A DNA stretch of 64,000 nt from Cyanobium sp. Aljojuca 7A6 (GCF_024346455.1 NZ_JAGQCY010000008.1:1-64000); one strand, 5' to 3'; shown: positions 19,728-30,760, counted from the stretch's first letter. The notes: generated from the sequence alone by a model not told the origin. Numbers and translations are program-made.

Positions 19728-20824
19728 GGGGTGGAACGGCCCGGCGGGAGAGCGGCTAGGTAGGCGGTGAGGTCGTCGAGGCAACAGGCCAGCGGGTCGT
19801 CGCCCGCCTCGATCACGCGGCGATACCACTGAAGCGTGCGGGCGGTGGTGGTCGCGAAGTCCCAGCGGGGCGACCACCCGAGGCGGTGGTGGGCCTTGTC
19901 GACCACCAGATTCAACAGACCGGCCTCGTGGGGGGCGCTGGGGTCGGAGGCATCGATCCAGGTGCCGGGCCAGTGGGCCAGGGCCTGCTCCACCAGCTCT
20001 TGCACGGGCCGGTTGGCCTCCAGCTGGGGCCCGAAGTTGAAGGCCTCGGCCATCGCCAGGCCATCGGAGGGCTCGGCGAGGGCCTCGGCCAGGGCCAGGT
20101 AGCCGCCGAGGGGTTCGAGCACGTGCTGCCAGGGGCGGGTGGCGGCGGGGTTGCGCAGGGTGATGGGCTCGCCGGCGCGCAGGGAGCGGACGGTGTCGGG
20201 AATGATGCGATCGGCCGCCCAGTCGCCGCCGCCGATGACGTTGCCGGCCCGGGCGCTGGCGATGCGCAGGTGGGGCGACTGGTGGGGCAGGGTGCCGCAG
20301 TAGCTGGCGCGCCAGGAGCTGATCGCCAGCTCGGCGGCGGCCTTGCTGCTGCTGTAGGGGTCGTGGCCGCCGAGGGGGTCGTTCTCCCTGTAGCCGTAGA
20401 GCCATTCGTTGTTGCGGTACACCTTGTCGGTGGTGATCAGCACCGCGGCGCAGGGATGGGCCAGGGGGCGCAGGGCCTCCATCAGATGGATGGTGCCCAT
20501 CACGTTGGTGTCCCAGGTGAGCACCGGCTCGGCGTAGCTGCGCCGCACCAGGGGCTGGGCGGCCAGGTGCAGCACCACCTCCGGCTGGACGGCGGCCACC
20601 AGCTCGCGCAGGGCGGCCGGATCACGCAGATCGCCGATGTGGTGATCGAGGCGGGAGGCCAGGCCCAGCTGGTCGAACAGGGAAGGGTCGGTGTCCGGCG
20701 CCAGGGCGAAGCCGGTGACGCGGGCGCCGAGTTCGCAGAGCCAGAGGGCCAGCCAGCTGCCCTTGAAGCCGGTGTGGCCGGTGAGCAGGACGCGCCTGCC
20801 CTGCCAGAAGGCGGGGCTGATCAT
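19724..20824 (-). CDS. rfbG: CDP-glucose 4,6-dehydratase
   Basis: Converts CDP-glucose to CDP-4-keto-6-deoxyglucose with bound NAD. The 366-residue extended SDR starts MISPAFWQGRRVLLTGHTGF; the glycine motif TGHTGFKGSWL is characteristic of this enzyme. Also present are HLAAQPLVRRSYAEP, TTDKVYRNNEW and the catalytic YSSSK. The ATG at 20824 is 2 bp behind the rfbF stop; a longer in-frame extension to 20989 is rejected because it lacks conserved sequence and overlaps rfbF. The 3' end overlaps rfbH by 4 bp. The order F-G-H is the same as in enterobacterial dideoxyhexose clusters. Confidence 0.95.
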   Translation of the reverse strand: MISPAFWQGRRVLLTGHTGFKGSWLALWLCELGARVTGFALAPDTDPSLFDQLGLASRLDHHIGDLRDPAALRELVAAVQPEVVLHLAAQPLVRRSYAEPVLTWDTNVMGTIHLMEALRPLAHPCAAVLITTDKVYRNNEWLYGYRENDPLGGHDPYSSSKAAAELAISSWRASYCGTLPHQSPHLRIASARAGNVIGGGDWAADRIIPDTVRSLRAGEPITLRNPAATRPWQHVLEPLGGYLALAEALAEPSDGLAMAEAFNFGPQLEANRPVQELVEQALAHWPGTWIDASDPSAPHEAGLLNLVVDKAHHRLGWSPRWDFATTTARTLQWYRRVIEAGDDPLACCLDDLTAYLAALPPGRSTP

Positions 20825-20826
20825 GG

Positions 20827-21600
20827 TCAGCTCCAGACCTTCCAGGGGGCGCGGCCCTGCTGCCAGAGGTCCTCCAGGCGCTGGCGGTCGCGCAGGGTGT
20901 CCATGGGCTGCCAGAAGCCGCGGTGCTTGAAGGAGCTGAGCTGGCCCTGGGTGGCCAGGGCCTTGAGGGGGGCCTGCTCCCAGACGCACTGGTCGCCGTC
21001 GACCAGGTCGATCACGGCGGGCTCGAGCACGAAGAAGCCGCCGTTGATCCAGGCGTTGTCACCGTCGGGCTTCTCCTCGAAATCGGCCACCGCATCGCCT
21101 TCCAGGTGCAGGGCGCCGTAGCGGCCGGGGGGCTGGACGGCGGTGAGGGTGGCCTGCAGGCCCTCGCGGCGGTGGTGGGCGATCAGGGCGGTGATGTCCA
21201 CATCGGCGACGCCGTCGCCGTAGGTGAAGCAGAAGGATTCCCCCGGCGGCAGGTAGCTGCGCACCCGGGCCAGACGGCCGCCGGTGAGGGTGGCATCGCC
21301 GGTGTCGACCAGGGTGACCTTCCAGGGTTCGGCCTTCTGGCGGTGCACTTCCATGTGGTTGAGATCCATATGGAAAGTGACATCACTGGTGTGCAGGAAA
21401 TAGTTGGCGAAGTATTCCTTGATCACATAACCCTTGTAGCCGCAGCAGATGATGAAGTCGTTGATCCCGTGGTGGCTGTAGATCTTGAGGATGTGCCACA
21501 GGATCGGCTTGCCGCCGATCTCCACCATCGGCTTGGGCCGCAGGTGGGTTTCTTCCGCTAATCGGGTACCCAGTCCACCGGCCAGGATGACGGCTTTCAT
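20827..21600 (-). CDS. rfbF: Glucose-1-phosphate cytidylyltransferase
   Basis: Makes CDP-glucose from CTP and glucose-1-phosphate, the first committed step of CDP-dideoxyhexose synthesis. The 257-residue nucleotidyltransferase starts [18 protein letters not shown], with [20 protein letters not shown] and the [10 protein letters not shown] metal-binding region around residue 125. These are diagnostic for the cytidylyltransferase rather than the thymidylyl- or uridylyltransferases (note HxFI-like substitution by [14 protein letters not shown]). It is the first gene of the operon, so the promoter should lie in the visibly AT-richer stretch just upstream (21601-21800). Confidence 0.96.
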   Translation of the reverse strand: MKAVILAGGLGTRLAEETHLRPKPMVEIGGKPILWHILKIYSHHGINDFIICCGYKGYVIKEYFANYFLHTSDVTFHMDLNHMEVHRQKAEPWKVTLVDTGDATLTGGRLARVRSYLPPGESFCFTYGDGVADVDITALIAHHRREGLQATLTAVQPPGRYGALHLEGDAVADFEEKPDGDNAWINGGFFVLEPAVIDLVDGDQCVWEQAPLKALATQGQLSSFKHRGFWQPMDTLRDRQRLEDLWQQGRAPWKVWS

Positions 21601-21671
21601 CAGGCAGCAACGGGCCAGGCAGGCGGCGGCAACCTAGCAAAGGCACTCCACACCGCCTGGCTCAAGCAGGC

Positions 21672-21967
21672 CTACGAAACTAGACAGCCTCTTAAACCGT
21701 TGGCCCGCAACGACACTCCAATCGGGAACGCCAACTCCAACCGCGGATAACGGGTCCATGAACCACTTGCGTTCGCGGCTACAGCAGACCGCAATGGTGT
21801 GATGTACGCGGGGTGCTCCAGCGGCAGCGCCTGCGCCTTGCAGGCCCGCAGGCCGCCGCGCAGGTCGGCCACCCAGTCGTCCGCCTCTTCCAGCCCACCG
21901 TCGGCGGGCTTGCCGGAGCGCAGGTTCTCCATCGTGCCCACGAAGTCGCGCTCGTCGGCCTCCTCGG

Positions 21968-21971
<4 letters not shown>
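21672..21971 (-). pseudogene. Probable truncated gene at the island edge
   Basis: The frame opens with TTG 21971 overlapping the cupin stop (TTGA), mirroring the GTGA coupling between thiC and the cupin gene. For about 57 codons (to roughly 21800; MENLRSGKPADGG ... ALPLEHPAYI) nearly every third position is G or C, like neighbouring genes. After that codon use becomes irregular and AT-richer until the stop at 21672. This looks like the 5' part of a real gene cut off at a junction with foreign or non-coding DNA. I recognise no family. If it is not a remnant, it is a 99-residue hypothetical protein. Confidence 0.45.
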
Positions 21972-23823
<1,852 letters not shown>

Positions 23824-23871
23824 CTACGGCAAAGGACGAGGGCGCGGCCTGAGATTGGTTTCACGATCCTG

Positions 23872-23971
23872 TTCCACTTCCCTGCGCCGGCATGACCCGG
23901 ATCAGGTTCGGAGGGTGTGATCTCAGCCCTGGGCGCAGCGATCGGTGGATCCTGTGCCGGGCACCCCTAGT
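23872..23971 (-). promoter_or_regulatory. TPP riboswitch (THI element) in the thiC leader
   Basis: Reading the minus strand, the order CTAGGGGTGCCCGG, then GGGCTGAGATCACACCC, then CCTGATCCGGGTCATGCC, then GGCGCAGGGAAG is the classic thiamine-pyrophosphate aptamer with its invariant CTGAGA and CTGATC...GGGT...ATGCCGGCG elements. It precedes thiC on the same strand and is expected to repress it when TPP is abundant, probably by masking the translation start or by termination in the 54-bp spacer, where no T-run terminator is evident. Confidence 0.95.
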
Positions 23972-24079
23972 GACTTTCGAAACCTAGCAAGGCTGAAAGG
24001 GGATGGGGCTAAGCCTGAACGGACGTAGGGCTCCGCAGCAACGTTTCCCCAGGGCTGATGACCCGGGTCGGCGAAGGCC

Positions 24080-24688
24080 TCAGGCCTGCAGACCGTCGAG
24101 GGCCACGGCCGCCACCCGATGGTCGCCATCGCCTTGCAGGCCCGCCAGGGCCTCGCGGGATTCGGCCGCCTCCGGCTCCTCTCCCTGGCGCACCAGCCGG
24201 CCCAGGATCTCGGCCCCACCGGCCCGCACCGTGCCGTCGCCATCGGCGATGGCCAGCCGCGCCAGCTGGAGCAGCCAGGCCGCCGGCATCGCCTCCTGCT
24301 CAGCCAGGGCCGAAAGGATGCTGCAGCGCACCAACCACTGGTCGTCGGCCACAAAGGCGTCCCGCAGCAGGGGCCAGGCCCGCACCACGCCGTAGTTGGC
24401 CAAGGCATTGGCGGCCTCGGCGCGCACATTGGCGTCCTCGTCCTGCCGCACCGCCGTCTCCAGGGCCTGCCAGCCCACCTCATTGCGCTTCACCCCCAGA
24501 CCAGCACAGGCCAGCGAACGAATCACGAAGGTGGTCTGCTCCAGTCCCAGCAGCAACAAGGGGATGGCCGCCTCGGCCTCCACCGCCCGCAGTCCCGCCA
24601 GGGCGGGCATCGCCCGGCTGGGGTCACCGGAGGCGATCGCTTGCCGCGCGGCTTCGAGATCGGGGGTGGCTTCACTCACGGGGATCAC
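24080..24688 (-). CDS. HEAT-repeat protein
   Basis: A 202-residue all-helical protein built of about five HEAT-type repeats (for example LLGLEQTTFVIRSLACAGLG, AVRQDEDANVRAEAANALAN, ARLAIADGDGTVRAGGAEIL, each with the Asp-x-x-V-R turn). Such proteins act as protein-binding scaffolds; related cyanobacterial HEAT proteins include phycobilin lyases and NblB-like factors, but nothing here proves a link. It is the last gene of the minus-strand run that begins with ruvB; the gap to the preceding small membrane gene is 32 bp. No membrane segment. Confidence 0.8.
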   Translation of the reverse strand: MIPVSEATPDLEAARQAIASGDPSRAMPALAGLRAVEAEAAIPLLLLGLEQTTFVIRSLACAGLGVKRNEVGWQALETAVRQDEDANVRAEAANALANYGVVRAWPLLRDAFVADDQWLVRCSILSALAEQEAMPAAWLLQLARLAIADGDGTVRAGGAEILGRLVRQGEEPEAAESREALAGLQGDGDHRVAAVALDGLQA

Positions 24689-24720
24689 GGCGGGGATCCT
24701 TCACCTTGGCGCAGCATGCT

Positions 24721-24948
24721 TCAGGCCTGCGGCCCCTCGCGCAGCGCCCGCAGCAGTTCGGCCCGACGGCGGCGGCGGCGAAGCATGCTCGTGCCCAGCA
24801 GCCCGCAGCCGATCACCAGGGCGGGCAGGGCCGCCAGCCGATCGGCCCCCTGGCGGGTGATGAGCGCCAGCAGGGCCAGCAGGATCAGCAGCGGGGCGGA
24901 GAGCGCCAGCAGGGCGGCCAGGAAGCGGGGGGCCCGACGGACGCTCAA
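24721..24948 (-). CDS. Small two-helix membrane protein
   Basis: A 75-residue protein with two hydrophobic segments (residues 8-30 and 38-54) followed by a run of six arginines and a polar tail, so the C-terminus is cytoplasmic by the positive-inside rule. The ATG at 24948 overlaps the stop of the amidohydrolase gene by 4 bp, which supports real translation. No family recognised. Confidence 0.7.
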   Translation of the reverse strand: MSVRRAPRFLAALLALSAPLLILLALLALITRQGADRLAALPALVIGCGLLGTSMLRRRRRRAELLRALREGPQA

Positions 24949-26165
24949 ACCGGTCGCTCCATCCAGCGCAGCAGGCTGAGGGCCAGCACCTTGATGCCCA
25001 CCTCCAGGCAGCCCTCATCCGGGTCGAAGCTGTTGCTGTGCAGGGGCGAGCAGCCGCCGGGTCCGGCCACCCCCAGGCGAAACATCGTGCCGCGGGTGTT
25101 GGCCAGCAGTTCGGCGAAATCCTCAGCCCCCAGTGACGGCTGCTCCAGCCACTGCACCCGGGAGCGGCCCAGCAGGGCCACGGCCGCGTCGGCCACCAGC
25201 TGGGTGAGCTCCGGATCGTTGTGCACCGGCGGCGAGATGCAGCGGTAGTGCACCCGGGCTTCGCCCCCGTGGCCGCGGCAGAGGGCATGGACCGTGTCCT
25301 CGATCCAGCCGGGCAGCTGGGCATGCACCTCCAGATCCAGGCAGCGCACCGTGCCCAGCAGCCGCACGTGGTCGGCAATCACGTTGAAGGCCTTGCCGCC
25401 TTCGATCAGCCCGAAGCTGACCACCACCGGATGCAGCGGATCGAGCCGCCGGCTGATCGCCTCCTGCAGCCCGCTCACCACCCGGGCCGCGATCCAGATC
25501 GCATCGGTGCTCTGGTGCGGGCGGGCGCCATGGCCGCCTTCCCCCAGCACCTCCACCTCCAGTTCCCCCGCCGCGGCCGTGAGACTGCCGCTGCGCACCC
25601 CCACCGTGCCCACCTCCAGGCTGGGAAACACGTGCACCCCGAACAGGGCCTGGACATCGTCCATCGCCCCATCAGCGCGCATCCAGGCCGCCCCCTCCGC
25701 CGTCTCCTCCGCCGGCTGGAACAGCAGCCGCACTCGGGCCGTGAGCCTGTCGGCCACGCTGGCCAGCAGCTGGGCCACCCCCAGGCCCACGGTGGTGTGG
25801 ATGTCGTGACCGCAGGCATGCATCAGGCCCTGGCGGCTGGAGGCGTAGGCGAGCTGGGTGCGCTCCTCGATCGGCAGGGCGTCCATGTCGGCCCGCAGGG
25901 CCACCAGGGGGGCCCCCAGCGGACCCAACTCGGCCACCACCCCGGTGCGGCCCACCCCTTCGCGCACCTCCCAGCCCAGACGCCGCAGTTCACCGGCCAC
26001 CAGGGCGGCGGTCTGCTGCTCATGGCCGCTCAGCTCGGGGTGGCGGTGGATGTGGCGCCGCAGCTGGATCAGCTCCGGCAACGCCGCCTGCAGGGTCGCG
26101 TCCATCCCGAGCTCCTCCCAGGTGGCATCAGCCGGGGCCATGGGGGAAAAGGACAACGGGGTCAT
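24945..26165 (-). CDS. M20D-family amidohydrolase (N-acyl-amino-acid / hippurate hydrolase type)
   Basis: Metal-dependent hydrolase that removes acyl groups from amino acids or related amides. The 406-residue protein has the family landmarks: RRHIHRHPELSGHE near residue 38, ALRADMDALPI, MHACGHDIHTTVGLG (metal-binding Cys/His/Asp), LLFQPAEET, GGHGARPHQSTDAIW and the C-terminal SLGAEDFA and SPLHSNSFDPDE. ATG 26165 gives the usual N-terminus; the frame continues upstream to 26372 through the TPR gene but without conserved sequence. It lies 22 bp downstream of the TPR gene and overlaps the following small membrane gene by 4 bp. Substrate unknown. Confidence 0.92.
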   Translation of the reverse strand: MTPLSFSPMAPADATWEELGMDATLQAALPELIQLRRHIHRHPELSGHEQQTAALVAGELRRLGWEVREGVGRTGVVAELGPLGAPLVALRADMDALPIEERTQLAYASSRQGLMHACGHDIHTTVGLGVAQLLASVADRLTARVRLLFQPAEETAEGAAWMRADGAMDDVQALFGVHVFPSLEVGTVGVRSGSLTAAAGELEVEVLGEGGHGARPHQSTDAIWIAARVVSGLQEAISRRLDPLHPVVVSFGLIEGGKAFNVIADHVRLLGTVRCLDLEVHAQLPGWIEDTVHALCRGHGGEARVHYRCISPPVHNDPELTQLVADAAVALLGRSRVQWLEQPSLGAEDFAELLANTRGTMFRLGVAGPGGCSPLHSNSFDPDEGCLEVGIKVLALSLLRWMERPV

Positions 26166-26187
26166 GGGCGGAAGGTGGGAAGCCGGT

Positions 26188-26994
26188 TCAGGGGGCCAGG
26201 GCCAGGAACTGGGCCAGAGCCTGGACGGGAACAGGCGGCCAGCGCCGTATCTGCAGCAGCCATTCTTCCTGCCGGTAGCGGGGATCGAGGCCGGAGGCCG
26301 CGGCCCAGTGGCTCTCCGCCTCCCCCCGGGCACCCTGTTGCCAGAGCAACGCCGTGAGGCCAGCCCGGGCATCGGCGAACAGGGGGTAGCGGCGGATCAG
26401 GTCGCGCAGCTGCTTCTCCGCCGCTTTGGTGTCCCCCAGCTGGAAGGCGGCCAGGGCGGCACTGGAGCGGGCCATGGCGAAGCCCGGCCTGGCGGCGGCC
26501 GCCGCCTCGAAGCACCGGCGCGCCGCCGGCCAGTCGTCCTGGGAGCCCTCCACATTGCCCAGGTTGTAGAGGGCGGAGGCCTCCAGGGGATCCCGCTCCA
26601 GGATCCAGCGGTAATCAGCGGCGGCCGCCGGCCACAGGCCCAGGGCCTCCTCGGCGGTGCCGCGGTTGAGGTGGGGGTCGGCGCTGCCGGGCTCCAGGCT
26701 GATGGCCCGGTCCTGGTCGGCGATCGCCGCCACCGGATCCCCCAGGGCCAGCTGCACGTTGCCCCGGTTGCTCCAGGCCGACGCCTCCTGCGGCGCCAGC
26801 TCCACCACCTGATCCCACAGGGGCAGAGCGTCGCCGAAACGCCCCTCACGGCTGGCGGCCAGGGCCCGATCAAACAGCACCGGCAACGACGGCGCCCCAG
26901 GGCCGGCCGCGGCCCACACCGCTGGCGGCCAGGCCAGAAGCCCCCCCAGCAGCAGAGCCAGGACAGAAAGAACCACCGCCATCCGGGGCCTCAC
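26188..26994 (-). CDS. TPR-repeat protein with signal sequence or membrane anchor
   Basis: A 268-residue protein: one N-terminal hydrophobic segment (residues 6-29, ending AVWAAA, a possible signal-peptidase site) followed by about five tetratricopeptide repeats. Examples are [40 protein letters not shown] and [23 protein letters not shown] domains mediate protein-protein contacts; here probably at the outer face of the cytoplasmic or thylakoid membrane. The start overlaps the ruvB stop by 4 bp, so the gene depends on the ruvB transcript. Confidence 0.85.
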   Translation of the reverse strand: MRPRMAVVLSVLALLLGGLLAWPPAVWAAAGPGAPSLPVLFDRALAASREGRFGDALPLWDQVVELAPQEASAWSNRGNVQLALGDPVAAIADQDRAISLEPGSADPHLNRGTAEEALGLWPAAAADYRWILERDPLEASALYNLGNVEGSQDDWPAARRCFEAAAAARPGFAMARSSAALAAFQLGDTKAAEKQLRDLIRRYPLFADARAGLTALLWQQGARGEAESHWAAASGLDPRYRQEEWLLQIRRWPPVPVQALAQFLALAP

Positions 26995-28094
26995 GCCGCC
27001 ACCGCGGCCGGACCGTCGATGTGGGCGCGGCCGGCGGCTGTGACGATGCGTCCCCGTGGGGTGCGCTGCAGGAACCCCAGCTGCAGCAGATAGGGCTCCA
27101 CCACCGCTTCGAGGGTGGCAGGATCTTCCCCCAGGCCCGCCGCCAGGGTGTCGAGCCCCACCGGGCCGCCCCCGTAGGCCTTGAGCATCAGCTGCAGCAG
27201 GCGGCGGTCGCTGGCATCCAGGCCGCGGCCATCCACCCGGTGCAGGGCAAGGGCCTCCTCCACCAACGCCGCATCGATCTGGCCGTGCCCCCCCACCGCC
27301 GCCACGTCGCGCACCCGTCGCAGCAGGCGGTTGGCGATGCGGGGTGTGCCCCGGCAGCGCCGGGCCACCTCCTGGGCGGCACAGGGCCGCAGGGGCAACT
27401 GCAGCAGACCGGCGGCCCGCACCACGATCGCCTCGAGGTCATCGAGGCCATAGAACTCCAGCCGCTGGATCAGGCCGAAGCGGTCCCGCAGCGGCGAGCT
27501 CAGCGACCCGGCGCGGGTGGTGGCCCCCACCAGGGTGAAGGGGGCCACGTCCAGGCTGCGGGTGCGGGCGGTGGTGCCCTTACCCACGGTGAGATCGAGG
27601 CGGAAGTCCTCCATCGCCGGGTAGAGGATCTCCTCGGCCACGCGGTTGAGCCGGTGGATCTCATCGATGAACAGCACCTCGCGGGGCTGCAGGTTCACCA
27701 GCAGTCCGACGATGTCGCGCGGGCGCTCCAGGGCCGGGGCGCTGGTGATCCGGCAGCGCACCCCGAGCTCTTCGGCCAGCACCAGAGCCATGGTGGTCTT
27801 GCCGAGGCCGGGGGGCCCGTAGAGCAGCACGTGGTCGAGGGCCTCCTGGCGTCGGCGGGTGGCCTCCACGGCGATGCGCAGCACCTGCTTGAGCTCGCTC
27901 TGGCCGATGTAGTCCGCCAGGCGCCGGGGCCTCAGCCCGTCCTCCCGAACCACCGGCTCCTCCTCAGGCCGGGCGGTGGGATCGACGAGGCGCGCCGCGG
28001 GGGGGCTATCGGCCTTGGCCCGGCCCGCTCCCGGGACGCGCCCGCCCTCTCCCGGGACGCGCCCGATCGGTCCTCCCGAAGAGATGATCGCCAT
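26991..28094 (-). CDS. ruvB: Holliday junction branch-migration helicase RuvB
   Basis: Hexameric AAA+ motor that drives branch migration of Holliday junctions with RuvA. The 367-residue protein has Walker [10 protein letters not shown], Walker [11 protein letters not shown], the sensor motif [18 protein letters not shown] and the C-terminal winged-helix ([10 protein letters not shown]). The N-terminal 45 residues are a Gly/Pro/Arg-rich extension before the conserved [20 protein letters not shown] short GGGACGCGCCCG direct repeat in the DNA (about 28031-28065) encodes part of it, so the true start could be further in. First gene of a five-gene run. Confidence 0.95.
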   Translation of the reverse strand: MAIISSGGPIGRVPGEGGRVPGAGRAKADSPPAARLVDPTARPEEEPVVREDGLRPRRLADYIGQSELKQVLRIAVEATRRRQEALDHVLLYGPPGLGKTTMALVLAEELGVRCRITSAPALERPRDIVGLLVNLQPREVLFIDEIHRLNRVAEEILYPAMEDFRLDLTVGKGTTARTRSLDVAPFTLVGATTRAGSLSSPLRDRFGLIQRLEFYGLDDLEAIVVRAAGLLQLPLRPCAAQEVARRCRGTPRIANRLLRRVRDVAAVGGHGQIDAALVEEALALHRVDGRGLDASDRRLLQLMLKAYGGGPVGLDTLAAGLGEDPATLEAVVEPYLLQLGFLQRTPRGRIVTAAGRAHIDGPAAVAA

Positions 28095-28156
28095 GGTTGG
28101 AGGGTACCGGCTGCTGCCTAGGGTCGGGGAGCATCCAGGTGATCAAGGACGTAGCG

Positions 28157-28657
28157 ATGGCGAAGGGGCCCGGCAGGAAGGGCGGTGGCGCCAAGAGCGC
28201 CGACCCGGCCAACCGGCTGCTGGCCGACAACCGTCTGGCCAGACACCAGTACGAGATTCTCGAAACGCTCGAGACCGGGGTTGAACTGCTCGGCACCGAG
28301 GTGAAATCAATCCGGGCCGGCCAGGTGAACCTGCGCGACGGCTTCTGCCTGATCCGCAACGGCGAGATGCAGCTCCACAACGTCCACATCTCCCCCCACA
28401 GCCACGCTGGCCGCTTTTTCAACCACGAGCCGCTGCGGGTGCGCAAGCTGCTGGCCCACAGGCGCGAGATCGACAAGCTGCGCGTCTCCCTGGATCAGAA
28501 GGGCCTCACCCTGATCCCGCTCAACCTGCACCTGAAGGGGTCCTGGATCAAGATCACCATCGGCCTGGGCAAGGGCCGCAAGCTGCACGACAAGCGCCAG
28601 GACGAAAAGAGCAAGCAGATCGCCAAGGAAACCCGGGCCGCCGTCGCCCGGCTCTGA
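28157..28657 (+). CDS. smpB: tmRNA-binding protein SmpB
   Basis: Binds tmRNA and delivers it to stalled ribosomes for trans-translation. The 166-residue basic protein has [41 protein letters not shown] and the C-terminal [17 protein letters not shown] tail that enters the ribosome. The ATG 28157 yields the usual [10 protein letters not shown] lead-in; an in-frame ATG at 28097 is unlikely. It is divergent from ruvB (62 bp) and converges on the kinase-like gene. Confidence 0.96.
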   Translation: MAKGPGRKGGGAKSADPANRLLADNRLARHQYEILETLETGVELLGTEVKSIRAGQVNLRDGFCLIRNGEMQLHNVHISPHSHAGRFFNHEPLRVRKLLAHRREIDKLRVSLDQKGLTLIPLNLHLKGSWIKITIGLGKGRKLHDKRQDEKSKQIAKETRAAVARL

Positions 28658-28666
28658 GCAGCGTTC

Positions 28667-30760
28667 TCAGGGGTTGGTGGGTTCCACCGGCGGCGGCGGT
28701 GCTGGGGCCGCTGGCCCGGCCGGCGTCTGGCCGGCGCCGGGATTGGCCGGTGCCGGCACGTCCGGCGTTTCCGGTGTCTCCTCGGGGGCCGGTGGTGAGT
28801 CCAGGGCGGGTGGGGGGGTGGGAGCCGGAGGGTCGGCCCGCAACGACAAGCGGATCAGGGCCGGGGCAACGCCGTCGTTGGTGAGCAGCAGCTGCACCGG
28901 CGAGCCCTTCTGGGAGCCGAGGGTGACCACCCGCAGCGGCCCCCTGGCCTCCAGCGGGGTGCCCTCCGCAGAAAAGACGCTCATCTGCAGCAGGGGGGAG
29001 CCGTTGACCCCGAGGGCCAGGCCATGGCCAGCAGGGAGCCGGATCGGGAACAGCCGGGCGCCGCTGGCGGGAACTTCGGCGGTCAGGACCTGGGTGGCGC
29101 CGGAGGGGGCCTCGATCGGCTCGATCCTGAGGTTTTCCAGGGTCAGCTCGCCGGCGGCATACCAGATCTGGCGGAAGGGCTCCGGCGGCATCGCCTGGGA
29201 GGCACGACTCGGCAGCAGGTTCTGCACACTCGCCGACACCAGCTCCCGCAGCACCGCCGGACTCAGGCCCTGGCGCACGAAGCCCGCCTGGCGCGCCTCC
29301 CAGTCGGTGGCGCTGAAGTTACCCAGCCGCCGGCGCAGGGGCAGGGGCAGCTGCTCCACCCGGGCCAGCCATTCCTCGGCCAGCTCGTTCCAGACGCGCC
29401 GCAGGGGGGCGTCTTCAAGGGTGTCGGAGGGGAGCCGGCCGTTGCGTTCCGGGTACTGGGCCAGCAGGGCCGCATCCACCAGGCTGAGGAACCAGGCCCG
29501 GTCCACCTGCATCGCCCGCAGACGGTTGAGCAGCTGCTGGCGCTGATCCACCTCCGAGGGGGGCAGGCTGCTGGGCAGCTCGGGCACCCCGCCGGGGGGC
29601 GGTGTGGCCACCTTGCCGCGGCTCAGCCACCACCAGCCCACCGCCGTGCCCACCACGGCCGACAGCACCAGGGCGATCAGCACCGGCCAGAAGCCCCCCT
29701 CAGCGGCCTCCTCCCGTTCCTCGTAGCGGCGTCGCAGGCTGTCGGGAGCGGCCACGACGGCTGGAGGTGGCGGCGGCACCGCCAGGCGCAGGGGCAGCTG
29801 GGGCTCCACCCGGGGCGTTTCGGGCGGGCGGGGGGCCTCGGCGGCAGCCACCTCGCTGGCGACGACCGGCGCCGGGGGCGGTGGCGGGGCCGGCGCCGCC
29901 GCGGGCACCAGGATCACGGTGCGATCGGCACGGGGCACCGGGCCCGTGCTGTCGGGCATGGCCAGGGACTGGACGGCCACCAGGGCCTGGCCGGCCGAAG
30001 CGAAACGCTCGTCGGGATGGCGGCTGAGCAGTCTTTGCAGCTGAAGCCGCAGGTCCGGCTCGGCCTCCAGGGCTGCCGGCCAGCGCCACTGCATCGTGGT
30101 CGGATCGAGCAAGCCCCCAGGGGCATCACCGCTCAGCAACACCAGGGCCACCACCCCGAGGGCGTGCAGATCCATCCAGGGTTGGGCGGGCTCACCCTTG
30201 GCCAGCTCCGGGGGGGCGTAGCCCGGCGTGGCGCCCAGCAGCCGTTCCCCGGCGGTGCCACTGGCGGTGCCCCGCACCAGGCCGAAATCGAGGGGCACAG
30301 GCAACCCGTCGCTGTCGCGGCGCAGCAGATTGGCGGGGCTCAGGTCGCCGTGCAGCAGATCCTGGCTGTGCAGGGCGGCGAGCACCGGCAGCAGCTGGCG
30401 CAGCAGCAGCAGCACCTCGCCTGCCCCGAACACCAGCTGGCGTTCCGCCCGCAGCTCCAGCAGCTGCTGGTAGGTGCGGCCCGCCTGCCACTCCCGCACC
30501 AGCCAGAGCTGGTCGTCGGCCTCGATCACGGCGCCGATGCGGGGCACCTGGGGATGGAGCACCCCCTGGAGCCGCGACCAGAGCTCCCGGGCCCGGGCCT
30601 GGTCCTGGTCGGGTCCGATGCAACGCAAGGCCACGGGCGCGTCGGCGGCCAGCTGGTCGCTGGCCAGCCACAACGCCCCCTGGGGCCCGGCACTCTCCGA
30701 GCCGAGGCAGCGCTCCAGCCGGTAACGGCCGCCGATCATCTGACCCTGGGCTGCCGTCAT
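28667..30760 (-). CDS. Membrane-anchored Ser/Thr protein-kinase-like protein (possible pseudokinase)
   Basis: A 697-residue protein with an N-terminal protein-kinase fold (residues 10-265): HGDLSPANLL (Asp139, Asn144), LDFGLVRG (Asp158) and TPGYAPPELAKGE. The residue in the VAxK position is arginine (VALR, Arg46), and the glycine loop (LGSESAGPQGALW) is poor, so activity is doubtful. A Pro/Ala-rich linker, one membrane helix (357-380) and an extracytoplasmic region ending in a long Pro-rich tail follow. The ATG 30760 overlaps the stop of the cysteine synthase gene (ATGA), so the pair is co-translated. Targets unknown. Confidence 0.85.
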   Translation of the reverse strand: MTAAQGQMIGGRYRLERCLGSESAGPQGALWLASDQLAADAPVALRCIGPDQDQARARELWSRLQGVLHPQVPRIGAVIEADDQLWLVREWQAGRTYQQLLELRAERQLVFGAGEVLLLLRQLLPVLAALHSQDLLHGDLSPANLLRRDSDGLPVPLDFGLVRGTASGTAGERLLGATPGYAPPELAKGEPAQPWMDLHALGVVALVLLSGDAPGGLLDPTTMQWRWPAALEAEPDLRLQLQRLLSRHPDERFASAGQALVAVQSLAMPDSTGPVPRADRTVILVPAAAPAPPPPPAPVVASEVAAAEAPRPPETPRVEPQLPLRLAVPPPPPAVVAAPDSLRRRYEEREEAAEGGFWPVLIALVLSAVVGTAVGWWWLSRGKVATPPPGGVPELPSSLPPSEVDQRQQLLNRLRAMQVDRAWFLSLVDAALLAQYPERNGRLPSDTLEDAPLRRVWNELAEEWLARVEQLPLPLRRRLGNFSATDWEARQAGFVRQGLSPAVLRELVSASVQNLLPSRASQAMPPEPFRQIWYAAGELTLENLRIEPIEAPSGATQVLTAEVPASGARLFPIRLPAGHGLALGVNGSPLLQMSVFSAEGTPLEARGPLRVVTLGSQKGSPVQLLLTNDGVAPALIRLSLRADPPAPTPPPALDSPPAPEETPETPDVPAPANPGAGQTPAGPAAPAPPPPVEPTNP

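Noticed and set aside
19728-20405. N-terminal extension of rfbH
   Set aside because: The frame stays open across rfbG, but the translation is Arg/Pro-rich with no family sequence. The ATG at 19727 gives the normal RfbH start and the ATGA junction.
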